Assembly: GCA_018350325.1 (NCBI GenBank)
Contig: JAEVLN010000060.1
Coordinates: 59,973-123,972, forward strand
Direction of reading: 5' to 3'
DNA: 64,000 nucleotides
Origin: Globodera rostochiensis
Taxonomy: Eukaryota > Nematoda > Chromadorea > Rhabditida > Heteroderidae
Both the position numbers and the translations under genes were made by a program. Shown piece after piece: positions 1 through 15,829 of this stretch (position 1 is its first letter; every line of letters begins with the position of its first letter). The notes under the pieces are model-generated. The model saw only the letters and a program-made list of their open reading frames with translations, had not been told where the DNA came from and did not search any database.

Positions 1-1090
1 CCCCTCCCCCCCCCCTCCCCTCCCCGCAACCAAAGGTGAAGGAAAGAATTGAAGAGCCTTCCATTTTTGTTTGATTTTTAAACACATTTTTGACCTAAAA
101 AGGCAAACATTTTTTGCTTTTGTGATCATCGAAATGGCCACCCAAAAGGTTGGCGGAGAACAGCAGATTGGCTTATAAAGGCAATTTCTTTTTTTGAACT
201 TTCTCACTTTGTTATGAGTAAATGGCGGCGTCTGTAAATTCATTAATCGGAATCACAACAAAACGCCCATTTGCATTTATTTATCGCATTTGTCTTCCCC
301 CAACGCCAAAGTGACAAAACACCGCCTGAGGCAATTCGAAAGGGCAAAGTCCATCGGCCAGCGAAACCCGATCCATCCGGCGGCGCCCCACGGAGACAAA
401 ATGCCCGTTATTTCCCAACGAAAAAAGACATTTCCTCCAATGTTCGCCGGGGAATGAATGGAAAGGCTCTGCCTCTTTTTTTCTACAAATAATCTCTTAA
501 TTGGTCTTTGCCAAAGCTTCCCAATTCCATGTAGCTCTTTGATCACCCCAAAGATCACTCCCGCCCCCCCCGCTTTTGCTCTCTTCAATTGTTTGCATTT
601 AGACTTATGTGCACACTCCCGACCAGTCGGATTCATCGAGAGTTGTGGGGGTGGGTGGGTCAATTGGAGAATTCCCCCCCCCCCTTCTTCCATCTCTTTA
701 CGTCACCCCCCCCCCCCCCTCTCTTTCGGCGTCCAACTTTACGCCTATTCTCTCTTTTCCCATTTCCTTACCTTTTTCTCTCCCTCACAGCAGTGCTTCT
801 CATCTTCTCTTCTTTTGGCCTGGCCACTCCTTTCCTCCGCTTCTTTGGCCCTTTATTTTCTTACTTTCTCTCCCCTCTAATTTGTAAGCTCTTCCGCCCC
901 CTTCTCTCGTTGTTATTACGCCATTCACAGCGTGGAAAATCCTTGGCCCAAAAGTCATTAGGCAAATGATGTCGTCTGCTGGCGGGAGGCGATATTAGTG
1001 TGAAAGTCACCTAAAATCTCTTCTTCTGTCGCCGATCATCTCCTCCCCCGAGCATTTCATCATCCCCGCTCATCTTTCCTTACTATTAGG

Positions 1091-1555
1091 TTAGTGCCTT
1101 ACCCCCCTCCCACCCCCCTCACTCCCATCCCCCCTCCCGCCCCCTACCCCCCTCACCCTCCTCGCCCCCGCCCTTAGCCCCTTCCCCCCCCCCCCCCTCC
1201 CTCCTATCTCCCTCACCCCCTCCTACCCCCCTCCCACCCTTACCCCCCCCCCCCTCCTACCCCCCTCACCCCCCCTCCTACCCCCCTCACCCCCCCCCTC
1301 CTACCTACCCCCCCCTCACCCTCCTCCCCACTCCGCCCCCTACCCCCCTCACCCTCCCTCCTACTCCCCCTCACCCTCCTCCCCACTCCGCCCCCTACCC
1401 CCCTCACCCTCCTCGCCCTCCCCCTTAGCCCCCCCCCTCCTATCCCCCTCACCCCCTCCTACCCCCTTCCCACCCTCCTAACCCTCCTACCCCCCTAACC
1501 CCCCCTCCTACCCCTCCCTCACCCTCTTCCCCACTCCGCCCCCCTTCCACTCCCA
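1091..1555. repeat. C-rich pyrimidine minisatellite (CCCCCTCACCCTCCTA-like)
   Basis: Irregular tandem repetition of short CCCCCTCACC / CTCCTACC words interrupted by longer C runs. The complementary strand is a G-rich sequence able to form G-quadruplexes. No coding signal. Confidence 0.8.
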
Positions 1556-2344
1556 CACTCCCACTTCCACAGCTAATGTGAAAGTTTTTGCTTTTTCGGC
1601 TAAATAAGACTTCCCTTCATTTCCATCTTTCATCCCACAGTTCTCAACATTTATTCCGCTAAATCCACTCACTCGACCCCTCTGCCGCATAGTTTTCCGA
1701 CTCATTTCCCATCTTCACAATTGCAATTGGTTGGCCCACCTCTGCACAAACTCCAATAATCTTTTGATCTTTCTTTACCAATCACCAAATGGACGGATAG
1801 ATGAAATGATCAATGGGAGAATTGCAGGGGGGGGGGAAGTCGCTGCTTTGCACCATTCTCTTCACTCGCAGCATTTCCCTTCCCTCCGATTCATTACCCC
1901 CCCCCCCCCCCCCCCCCCTCTCTTTCCTTTCATCTCTAAATGGCATTTTCCCTTTTGCCCATTCTTTACTAAATAAATAATATTGTTTCCTAAGTCTGGT
2001 TTATTGTGCATATATTCTCCATTCCCTCTTTATTTATTTTTTTGAATTTGTTTCAGGCTTTGTAATTTGTTATGTCCTTTGCTTGTCCACCCTTTGGTTT
2101 AGCAACCCCTCCCCCCCCCCCCTTCAATTGAGCTTTTGATTTCCCCCCCCCCTCCATTCCTCCTTTTCCCATCCATTCCAACCATACCAGCCTCCAACAT
2201 CAAGCTCATTCATTCCATCATTCTTCAACGCGGGGGGGTGGGGGGACACATGACCGACCGATCGGACGGATGGTCGGTCGGACGGAAGGAGTGTCACGGG
2301 CGAGCGGCTGCTCGAACAACGAGCACATTCGTCGTCCCATAACG

Positions 2345-2480
2345 ATCCTCCCCCTCCCCCCCCTCCTCCCCCCTCCCCCCTCCCCCCCCCTCCCCCCCCC
2401 TCCCCCCCCCCTCCCCCCCCCCTCCCCCCCCCCCTCCTCCCCCCTCCCGCCTCCCCCCCTCTCCCCCCCCCCTCCCCTCA
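2345..2480. repeat. Poly-C/CCT tract
   Basis: About 130 bases of C8-C12 runs separated by single T residues, interspersed with CCTCC words. Simple low-complexity sequence. Confidence 0.85.
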
Positions 2481-3216
2481 TCACCTCAACCATCAGCAGC
2501 AGCGTTTACCTCAAATCAACAATTGCCTAACAAACACTCATCCCCCGAGGGGAAGATTGCCCGAAATCGACGATTGACAAACCTAATCTCTCTTTAATAT
2601 GATACTGGCTAATATACCTGCCTCTGATAGCCGGAAACGCTGCTTTTCTCGGCAATACCTGATTAAATTAACCAAATATTTCTTTTGTCTAAAAATTTTA
2701 TTTCGATTTATTCCTCTTATTCGTCGCATTGTAAACTCGGAACCGATTGCACTGAAGTAGGGATTATTGTCCTTATCAGTGGTGGGCGTGCCAATGGCGG
2801 CACCGGTCGCTTTTATAAAAGAAAGTGAACTTATACGGTGCATTGCCCCAAGGTTATTGTTCACATTGCCAAGTCTAACCGGCGGGAAACACCCCCCCCC
2901 CCCCGACCATCTGACCCAATCCAACCCGACGCCCCCCGCCCCCTCCTTTGGCTGATAATATTATCTATTAATTGTTAATTGCCCTCCGTCCAATTCTCGA
3001 ATGAACTGCCGCCGTCAACAGTTCAAGAACGTTCGTTATGTTCTTATTGTTTGCATCACAATTAGTGGTGTCATGTTGATTATGATAATGTGACGGATGC
3101 GCTGCTAATGATCTTTTGTTTTTGTTTGTCCCGCATTCCCCCCCCCCCTCCCTCCCTCCCTCATTGGTCCCCCAACGAACATTCTTTCATTCCTCTCAAC
3201 TCTTTCCCCAACAGCT

Positions 3217-6200
3217 ATGCCCAATACAAAAAAGACAAAGGGCAACGGAGGCGGAAACGGCGGCGGACTGCTGCTGCAGCCCCCTGAAGACCGTCAGCTG
3301 CTCGCCCACCACCAGCAGAAGGCTAACGGGCGGGGCGGGGGCGGCACTCCGTCACCGACTCCGTCTGACAACGACGGCACCATCGACGGGGGCTTCTCCA
3401 CATTGGCACCAATTGGGCAAAACAAGCTGAGCTCGCGCGTAATGTTCTCCTCCGAGTCGGTGGCCATCGAACCCTCCGACTTGGAGCAGGGCGGCTCTTC
3501 CAGTGATGTGATGGACGCGTCAGAGGATGACGGACGCGAGGGATGGGACAACAAAATGCAATTCTTTATGGGCGTCATTTCCTACGCAGTCGGCTTCGGC
3601 AATGTGTGGCGCTTCCCTTTCCTATTGCAAAAGAACGGTGGCGGTGCCTTTCTGATCCCATATTTGATCGTAATTTGAATGATCTAAGAGAATGATCTAA
3701 TCGATGTTTCATTCAGATGATGATCATCGAGGGAGTCCCTTTGTTTCTCATCGAACTCGGAATTGGCCAGCGGTTGAGGATGGTCGGAATGTTTTAATGT
3801 TTAAATCAAAATTAACTTTTAGGGCTCTGTCGGAGTTTGGAATGCCATTCACCCGCATTTGGGGGGCGTCGGAGTAGCCGCCACTGTGGTGTCCTACTTT
3901 GTGGCGCTGTATTACAATGTAATCCTCACTTGGGTGATCTATTACCTGTTCCAATCCTTCAGCTTCGAACTTCCTTGGAGTGTATGTTTAAGCTAAAGAG
4001 CTCTTTTATAAGCCCAACTTTCACCGTTCAGAGCTGTCCCACCCTCCAAGATGGCGTCACTCCCGTGATGGAATGTGCCAACTCCACTTCCCCCACAAAT
4101 TACTTCTGGAACCGGCAAGCCATTGACACCACCGAGTAAGCTTTCTTTATCTTGATCCCGAGTCGGCTTTCGCTTCAGTTCTATTGGGGACTTTGGAGGA
4201 TTCAATTGGAAGATGACGGGCTATTTGGTGTTCTCGTGGTTCCTGATATATTTGTGCGTTATGAAGGGCATAAAAAGCAGTGGCAAAGTGAGCGATCTGA
4301 TCGAATTTGTCTCACTGATTATGTGATCTGTTTGCCTTAGGTAATGTACGTGACGGCCACCTTCCCCTACGTAGTGATGACCATGTTTTTGTTCCGTTCC
4401 ATTATGTTGGAAGGCGCTACCGATGGGCTTCGCTACATGATAACGCCGAATGTAAGTGAATAAGCCAAAAAAGGCGGACAAAATGGGCAAAAACGTCGGA
4501 AAAATTCGGGGATGGAGCTTAATGACCTTTTAGCGAAAGTTAACCATTTGCCAAGGTGTTTGACACCTTTGGGTGCATTTGGAGAGCATTTGCCTAATCC
4601 GTCGGATACGGGCAATGCAAATAGATAAAACCACCACAATTTGTGCATTCATTCACCCCAACCTTCGAAGGGATCACTTTGGCCCTCACCTTTGTAAGCA
4701 TTTGCCCCCATTTAGCCGGATATTTGCCCTAATTACCCCCCCCCCCCTCCTCCGTCGTTTTCCTCCGTTCCTTTGGCTTTTCATCCATTTAATTTCCATC
4801 TTTTGTCCATCCTCCAATCAATCGATCGATCAATCAATCAATCAATTTCCCCCCGATTTGTCCAACCCAATCATTTGCTTGTCATTCCCGCATTGCCCCA
4901 TTTGTGTTTAAATTAGCTTGGTCGCTACTCGTTGCTTTGTCTCTTCCCATTTCGCGTTTCTTTTCCCCCCAAAAATGTTTCATGCCAAAGTGGTGGACAA
5001 CAATTTGTTCGGGTCGAAATGGCATTTGCATTTTTGGCAAAATTAGCTATTAAAAAAATTCAACACATTCACCAATAATGCCACTCGACCCGATAATATG
5101 CGCAACTCTTTTTGGACCTTTTGCAGACTTTTTGGCTGGGTCTTTTCGAATCCTTTCACTGATCCCCCAAAACCTCTTTAGCTCTATCGTCTTTCTGAGC
5201 CCGAAGTTTGGCTCGAAGCCGCAACACAAATTTTCTACTCCATGGGGCTCGGCTTCGGAGGTACAGTTTTGTGATGTGAAGCGCTGAGGTCGAAGAGTAA
5301 TGCCGACGCGACTGATGAGGAGGCTATAATGGGCTTTAAAATGCTTAATTTGGTCTAATCAAATGGACTTTGTCCTCCCCTCAGCGGCTGGTGGCTGCTC
5401 TCTTTCCTACCGAACCCAAACTTCCAGGTCTGATTGCTTTCGCCTCCTACAACCCGTTGAAGAACAATGTGAAGAAGGACGTGCTGAAAATGTCGGTGGC
5501 CAATTTGTTAACTTCTCTGTACACGGCCTTCGTCATCTTTTGCGTGCTCGGTTATATGGGCAGAAAGAATTTTGACCGTTGCATTGAGAAGTGAGTGTTT
5601 GCACCCACCGAATGCCCTCCCCGAAGCCCTCACACCAATGCTTTAGGGACATGTCTTTGATACTCAAAGTGCAACCGGGACTCTTTCGGAACATGGAAGA
5701 AGTGCGCGGGAACATTTCTGTCGATGAGTGAGTCAATTCAGTACAGTATACCACAAAATGTGAGACCCAATCACTCGCAGATTCACCGATTATATGCGTT
5801 ATGACTTTCGCGAGACGAAATTTTCCGAGATCGTCCACCATCCTTCCTATCAAAAGTGTGAGCTCGGGCACATAATCGCTCAGGTGCCGTTCTAATCCAG
5901 CATTTCCTCATCCTCTCTAGCATTTATACAGGCTGCCGAAGGCACGGGTCTGGCTTTTGTGGTGTTCACTGAGGCCATCCTCCAATTCCCGTTTCCGCCC
6001 CTCTGGGCAATTCTGTTCTTCATGATGCTGTTGATGCTTGGTTTGGGCTCCATGTTTGGCATGCTCGAGGGCGTAATCACCTCGTTAAACGATGCCAAAA
6101 TGATACCGCTGAGCAAACCGATTCTTGCTGCAATTCTTTGCACTTCGGCCTGCATGATAGGGCTGGTGTTCACTACTCAGGCTGGACAGGTCGCTGTTTT

Positions 6201-9200
6201 GTCCCACTTTTGAATTAAACAAATATTACTTCAGTATTGGGTGTCTTTGTTCGACCAATTTGCCGGTTCTTATGCTCTGATGTGTGTCGCTTTCTTCGAG
6301 ATTATCGCTGTCATTTACGTGTACGGGTGCGACCGATTTGTGCGCGACCTTCAGTACATGACCAACGAGCCGGTGGGACTGTATTGGGTGAGTTGAACTT
6401 ATTCTAAATGTGGCAACATTTAAAAGATCCCCCCGAAATCGGTGATTTATGAAATGGTCGGGGAACGATAGGGGTGGGGGGGGAGCTGTGCTCCGCTTGA
6501 CATGCTCACTTCCTCTCTACCCTCAGACCATAACGGGGGGTGGGGGGGGGGGGGGGGTGGGGGGAGCTGTACTCCGCTTGACATGCTCACTTCCTCTCTA
6601 CCCTCAGACCATAACGGGGGGTGGGGGGGGGGAGCTGTACTCCGCTTGACATGCTCACTTCCTCTCTACCCTCAGACCATAACGGGGGGTGGGGGGGGGG
6701 GGGAGCTGTACTCCGCTTGACATGCTCACTTCCTCTCTACCCTCAGACCATAACGGGGGGTGGGGGGGGGGTGGGGGGAGCTGTACTCCGCTTGACATGC
6801 TCACTTCCTCTCTACCCTCAGACCATAACGGGGGGTGGGGGGGGGGTGGGGGGAGCTGTACTCCGCTTGACATGCTCACTTCCTCTCTACCCTCAGACCA
6901 TAACGGGGGGTGGGGGGGGGGGGAGCTGTACTCCGCTTGACATGCTCACTTCCTCTCTACCCTCAGACCATAACGGGGGGTGGGGGGGGGGAGCTGTACT
7001 CCGCTTGACATGCTCACTTCCTCTCTACCCTCAGACCATAACGGGGGGTGGGGGGGGGGGGTGGGGGGAGCTGTACTCCGCTTGACATGCTCACTTCCTC
7101 TCTACCCTCAGACCATAACGGGGGGTGGGGGGGGGGGGAGCTGTACTCCGCTTGACATGCTCACTTCCTCTCTACCCTCAGACCATAACGGGGGGTGGGG
7201 GGGGGGGGGAGCTGTACTCCGCTTGACATGCTCACTTCCTCTCTACCCTCAGACCATAACGGGGGGTGGGGGGAGCTGTACTCCGCTTGACATGCTCACT
7301 TCCTCTCTACCCTCAGACCATAACGGGGGGTGGGGGGGGGGGTGGGGGGAGCTGTACTCCGCTTGACATGCTCACTTCCTCTCTACCCTCAGACCATAAC
7401 GGGGGGTGGGGGGGGGGGGAGCTGTACTCCGCTTGACATGCTCACTTCCTCTCTACCCTCAGACCATAACGGGGGGTGGGGGGGGGGGGGGGGGAGCTGT
7501 ACTCCGCTTGACATGCTCACTTCCTCTCTACCCTCAGACCATAACGGGGGGTGGGGGGGGGGGGGGGAGCTGTACTCCGCTTGACATGCTCACTTCCTCT
7601 CTACCCTCAGACCATAACGGGGGGTGGGGGGGGGGGGGGAGCTGTACTCCGCTTGACATGCTCACTTCCTCTCTACCCTCAGACCATAACGGGGGGTGGG
7701 GGGGTGGGGGGAGCTGTACTCCGCTTGACATGCTCACTTCTTCTCTACCCTCAGACCATAACGGGGGGTGGGGGGGGGGGGAGCTGTACTCCGCTTGACA
7801 TGCTCACTTCCTCTCTACCCTCAGACCATAACGGGGGGTGGGGGGGGGGGGGGGGGGAGCTGTACTCCGCTTGACATGCTCACTTCCTCTCTACCCTCAG
7901 ACCATAACGGGGGGTGGGGGGGGGGGGGAGCTGTACTCCGCTTGACATGCTCACTTCCTCTCTACCCTCAGACCATAACGGGGGGTGGGGGGAGGGGGAG
8001 CTGTACTCCGCTTGACATGCTCACTTCCTCTCTACCCTCAGACCATAACGGGGGGTGGGGGGGGGGAGCTGTACTCCGCTTGACATGCTCACTTCCTCTC
8101 TACCCTCAGACCATAACGGGGGGTGGGGGGGGGGAGCTGTACTCCGCTTGACATGCTCACTTCCTCTCTACCCTCAGACCATAACGGGGGGTGGGGGGGG
8201 GGGGGGGGTGGGTGGAGCTGTACTCCGCTTGACATGCTCACTTCCTCTCTACCCTCAGACCATAACGGGGGGTGGGGGGGGAGGGGGAGCTGTACTCCGC
8301 TTGACATGCTCACTTCCTCTCCACCCTCAGACCATTACTTGGCGTTTCATCTCACCGGTGATTATGGTCGTCATTTTCGTCGCTTCCGTCTTCAAGTCTT
8401 TCTCGGATGTTCCAAAGTACTCTGCCTACGACTCCACCACCGTTCGACCTTTTGTGTTTGTTTCTCGTTCATCAAATCCCTTCACAGACCCACCAGCACA
8501 ATGTCCCTTACCCGACGTGGGCATTGTTTATCGCCTTCGGCCTCGTCGTCACTTCGATGGCTTCCGTGCCGTTCATTTGGTTCGTGCGCAAGTTCAAAAT
8601 TTGGCGAGTTGAGCCGGACATTCCGGTGGTGCGTCCTTTTTGGTCCCTTCTTTTTGTACGAATTTGTCCTTTGTCCAAAGGCGTCCAAATGTCTCGGCTC
8701 CACCCCTTCCACCACGTACATGTTGCGTAGTGACCTGTCCTTCAACCAAATTCTCGAGTCTCGGGGCTCCGAACTGCAAAACATTGGAAAGGGTGGCCAA
8801 CGGAACGGAACCGTATCCGGTGGTGGAGGTTCGGCTCCGGTGTCTGCTAAACACCACCGACATCACAACGGCACGAACGATCCCAACTACAACAACCACC
8901 ATACTTGGCATAGCAGCAACGCGCCCCCGAGGGGATGGAGACAGCAACAACGGAAGGTGGGTAACGTGATGGGTAAATGTGAATGGATTTAAATAAATAG
9001 AAAATGGGTTTAACTTTAAAGTAAATATTTCAGAAGGGCAGTGACACGGATCTCTCTCCGGCAGTGACTAACGCCGATTCGGATAAAATGCGGAAGCAAA
9101 CGCAAACATCGACGGGACGGAAAAAGTCTTTGGCCGAGGACGGCAGGGGAGAGGACGGATTGGGGCCGCGGTCGAACACAATCATCTCCCAACATCCGGA

Positions 9201-9240
9201 CTCTTGGGCTAGAAATCGCCATCGATCGGTGGAGAAGTGA
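3217..9240 (+). CDS. SLC6 family Na+-dependent transporter (amino-acid/orphan subgroup), 16 exons
   Basis: Plasma-membrane sodium-coupled symporter of the SLC6 family. Exons: 3217-3669, 3717-3782, 3823-3981, 4032-4135, 4179-4287, 4341-4451, 5182-5260, 5428-5590, 5647-5727, 5781-5883, 5932-6189, 6235-6387, 8331-8441, 8488-8628, 8681-8956, 9034-9240. All phases join, giving about 857 residues. TM1 holds the hallmark [20 protein letters not shown] (Na+ and substrate site). TM2-3 follow ([27 protein letters not shown]), then an extracellular loop with Cys and N-glycosylation sites, and [18 protein letters not shown] in the TM6 region. Acidic N- and low-complexity C-terminal tails make it longer than usual (about 600-730). 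The pattern of loops resembles the SLC6A15-20 branch more than biogenic-amine carriers; the substrate is not deducible. The start follows a TTTCCCCAACAG acceptor ending at 3214, suggesting trans-splicing. Intron 12 carries the tandem array described separately. Confidence 0.9.
6486..8330 (+). repeat. Intronic minisatellite of about 26 copies, each containing a 3' splice site
   Basis: The unit is about 65-80 bp: AGCTGTACTCCGCTTGACAT, then GCTCACTTCCTCTCTACCCTCAG, then ACCATAACGGGGGGT plus a variable G run. The last copy ends in CTCCACCCTCAG followed by ACCATTACTTGG, which is the true start of exon 13 of the SLC6 gene (8331). Each upstream copy therefore repeats the polypyrimidine tract, the AG and about eight exon bases. 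Length variation is nearly all in the G run; copy 18-19 has one C-to-T change (7741). Confidence 0.95.
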
Positions 9241-10405
9241 GCGGCAGGAGGAAAAGCACCAAAAAGCGGGTTTATCCCCCGAGGGACTGCCGATTGATCA
9301 ATTAAGTAATTCCAACGATCGCACAACAAAATGTTTAGGATCAACACTTTGTTCCCCTTTCCCTTTGCTCAACCAAAATGAACGAACTAACTTTTGTTGT
9401 TTGCCGCCGTTGTTCAGACATTCATTCATTAAGAACGGTTATTCACAATCCTTCCCCCCCCCATTCGATAGCTTTCCAATCACTCATCCCAACGATACTA
9501 ATTAGCACCCTCCCCTCTCCCCCCTCCCTTATTCATTCCTTCTTTACATAAATGTGGCAATTTCTCTCTTTCCTCGGGAAGAGTTGTGCAAAGGGAATTT
9601 GCAATGTAATCGTTGCACAATGCACAACTCTTCGTCCGATAACCCAACAAATTCTTCAAAAATATTTCTTTTTTTTTTGCTCCTCCGAAGCGCCTTCTGA
9701 CCGAACCCGTGAAAGAATGGATAAAAGAGCTCGATGACACCGAAACTCAACCACAAATAATCATCCGACGGCTTTATTGAGGCCCTTCTCACAGCAAAAG
9801 TTTGAATTGGCCAATTTGGAAGGAAAGAACGAACGAATTGGCCTATTTGGACTGACCTCTGCGATTGTGCCGTGTATATATTCAATCATTCAGTCAATTC
9901 GCCCCTCAAAATGTGAAAATTCCCTTACTGTTTTGTTTTTGTATTCAATCGGATCGATAAACATTCATTCATTTGATCTGAGTTTATTATTATTTGCGAT
10001 TTACTACATTTTTATTCGGCGGCTTTCCTTTGCCGATTCGTCACAAATTCAATTATTGAATTTAAATTTTTATTTATGTGTGAATGTATTCATATTTATA
10101 TTATGTGAACGAAATGAGGATTGAGTTCAAAGCAAAAATGAGAAATAAAATTGGAGAGATTACAGCAAATGAGGCGGGGGGTTATTTACTTACTAATTAG
10201 TGAAGATCGATATTTGTTGCCTTCGGTCAAACAACAAAACTTTTGGCAAAATGCAGCAAACAATTTGTTGGGAATGGCACTGAGAAAATAATTTGGCTTC
10301 CTTTACTTTACACTTGCGCCTCTCTCCGCGGCGTGAACGGACTCGGCCGATAGTCCTAACAAACGAATTGTTGCTTTGTTTAAAGACGCCCGCCTTTGGC
10401 ATTTT
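9241..10405. other. 3' flank of SLC6 gene and intergenic DNA
   Basis: About 1.1 kb between the SLC6 stop and the 3' end of the minus-strand DSL-like gene. It becomes AT-rich after 9850. No open frame with splice support was found; the genes on either side converge here. Confidence 0.5.
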
Positions 10406-13400
<2,995 letters not shown>

Positions 13401-15090
13401 AAAGCACTTGGCCGCCGCATAATGAAAGAACAATTGAAACGATTAATTGATCTGCCTTTTGCTTCTCGGAAAGAAATGATCGATCACTCGCTGGCGGAAG
13501 AGAGTGATCCTCCTTATCCGTCACAACATTCTGTCACTTCCTCACAATTCTTATCATCTCTTCCCATCAAACATATTTCTTGGACCATAAAAGTCGTTCT
13601 TTCTCCCCCATGGCCATTTTATTGGGGTGTAATTTTTGGTAAAATGGATCAGAATGAAAGAATCAGTGAGTTATTATGGGGCAATTGTAAGTAATTGATC
13701 AATTGGGATGGGAAGTGTCAAAAGGAATTCAACAATTAAATAAATAACTTTGCAATTGAATCGCTTAATAAAAAAGAAGGGGATGTCTGCTATGCCGGAT
13801 GTAACCGGCGGCGGGTCGTTTCTGTACTTTGTTTGGGTCCAAATTCGGGTAAAATGCTTTTGTTCCTTCCATCGATCATTATTTGTGGGAAAGGCTATAA
13901 AACGTATGCCCCCGTTGAGGTAAATCCGAATTCGCCTTGACTGGAGCAATTTTGGAGGATAAAGAGGAGAGTTAGTGAGGTTGGGAATTTGATGAGAAGT
14001 GGAAATTGTGGATGAAGTGAAATGGTCGACCAAGGGTAAATGGAGGGGTGGGGGTGAACATGGAAAGGAATGGGTGAACATGGAAATGTAGGGAAAGGGG
14101 GGGGGGAGTTGCGTATTGCCCTCCGGCAATTGTTCAAAAAGGAAAAAACGCCCATTCCCACCCAAACAAAGTATTGTAAATCAGTCCAAAATATGTTAGA
14201 GCATACAAAAGAGGAATTTCTTTCCTCGGATGGACAGCAGCAGGAAGTTCTTTTAAGTTGGGTTGGGTAAAAAAGGAGGAGGCCGGTGGGAGGGGAGGGG
14301 GAGGGGAGGGGGGGGGGGGGAATTGGGGGAGTTAATGGACAAAATGTAATTGGGGGGAGGGGGGGGGGGGGAAGGTGAAAACATAAACAGAAAATGAATA
14401 ATGGTGAAAAAGAATGGTACAAAAACTGTTGGGAAATCATTGCTCGTCGCTTCGGTTTTAGGGAGTTGGAAGGAATTCAAATTTCAAAATGAATGAGTTC
14501 TTTTAGCTGCTCTTCCTCTCTTTTCCTCCTTTCCCAGTTCAATCTCCATATTTGGCGCGGTTGTGATGGGACGACGGAATGGAATATTGTGAGGGTGGAA
14601 GAACGAACGAATGGCTGTGAAAGGAGGCGGTGCGGTGTTTGCTGGAGGTGCTTTGGGGGGGGCTGTTTGTTTGGTCTATAGCTTTGATCTCCCCCAAGGG
14701 GCAAAAAGAGGACACCGTCACTACCTATGCTAAAACTAACAAGCGACGAGGCAAATCATTCAGTCATTCATTCGTCCATTGTCAGGCTTTTTGCGGCCAG
14801 GGACCTTCGGTCTCTGAATTTATCTTTGAAACGAGGTAAATAAGCTAAGCTACAAATTTCCTTCCCTAGAATCATTTCTAGAAGTCATTTTGCACACCAA
14901 AATGGCATAAGAAAAGGAACGAATTGGAAATTGTCGCCATCGGGGATGGAGGGCGTACTGACCATTCCTTAAGGAAGGGGAGGGGGGAAGGGATGGAGGA
15001 TATTTTGGATGGTTTGTTTGCTCTCTCAGCCCCCGCTCACCAATTCACCTTCACCTCCTTGGCCATATTTGCATTCAAATGTTTGAGAGA
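13401..15090. other. Intergenic, purine/pyrimidine-biased, no supported gene
   Basis: Contains G-rich runs (14280-14370) and short open frames on both strands with no splice support, no domain and composition typical of low-complexity DNA. Confidence 0.5.
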
Positions 15091-15104
15091 CGAAGCAAAG
15101 CATG

Positions 15105-15465
15105 GGAGGGAGGGGGTAAAGGAGGAGGGGAGAGGGAGGGGGGGGGGGGTAAAGGAGGGGGGGGAGGGAGGGGGTAAAGGAGGGGGGAGAGGGAGGGGGG
15201 GGGAGGGAGGGGGTAAAGGAGGGGGGGAGGGGGGGAGAGGGAGGGAGGGGGGGGGGAGGGAGGGGGTAAAGGAGGGGGGGAGAGGGAGGGGGGGGAGGGA
15301 GGGGGTAAAGGAGGGGGGGAGAGGGAGGGAGGGGGGGGGGAGGGAGGGGGTAAAGGAGGGGGGGGGGGTAAAGGAGGGGGGGGGGAGAGGGAGGGGGGGG
15401 GGGGGGAGGGAGGGGGTAAAGGAGGGGGGAGGGGGTAAAGGAGGGAAGGGGGGGGGGGAAAGAGA
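15105..15465. repeat. G-rich minisatellite, GGGAGGGGGTAAAGGAGGGG unit
   Basis: About 18-50-base units ending in GGTAAAGGAGGGGG. The same GTAAAG-in-G-rich motif builds the much larger block at 32.7-34.7 kb, so the two arrays belong to one family. Confidence 0.85.
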
Positions 15466-15667
15466 GGGTGTGCACCATGGACACATGCCCGCCCCCTCCC
15501 TTTCTTTTCCTGTACACGGCCGGCGGGGGGTCCGGACAATAGGACAGTGGACAATTCGAAAGTGAATGAAAGTTCAAAAAAGCTAAAAGGGGGAAAACCA
15601 TGTTATTTGAATGGCGCGGTTAAAAAACTCCTTAAATTATTTGTAGGGAGTGTAATTATATTCGGTG

Positions 15668-15815
15668 GGAAGAACTTCCCCAACGGAAGAACGTCCCCAA
15701 CAGCTCGGGTGGGAAGAACGTCCCCAACAGCTCGGGTGGGAAGAAACCACCGGAAGAACGTCCCCAACAGCTCGGGTGGGAAGAACGTCCCCAACAGCTC
15801 GGGTGGGAAGAACGT
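15668..15815 (+). repeat. 27-bp tandem repeat, five copies
   Basis: Unit GGGAAGAACGTCCCCAACAG then CTCGGGT. The period is a multiple of three, so one forward frame reads GKNVPNSSG repeatedly within an open stretch (15547-16083). There is no further evidence that it is translated. Confidence 0.8.
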
Positions 15816-15829
15816 CATCTCCTCCGCCA

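Larger units (their letters stand above)
1..3200. other. Intergenic, pyrimidine-rich, no supported gene
   Basis: No open frame here shows splice sites or a recognisable domain. The stretch holds many poly-C tracts and C/T-rich blocks, notably 1091-1555 and 2345-2475. The proline- or glycine-rich translations of these blocks are composition artefacts. The region probably contains the 5' flank of the SLC6 gene that starts at 3217, but I see no defined promoter element. Confidence 0.6.

Noticed and set aside
6449..8992. Repeated plus-strand frames such as [18 protein letters not shown]
   Set aside because: They lie in intron 12 of the SLC6 gene and come from the tandem array; the last ones only continue into real exon sequence in the wrong frame.
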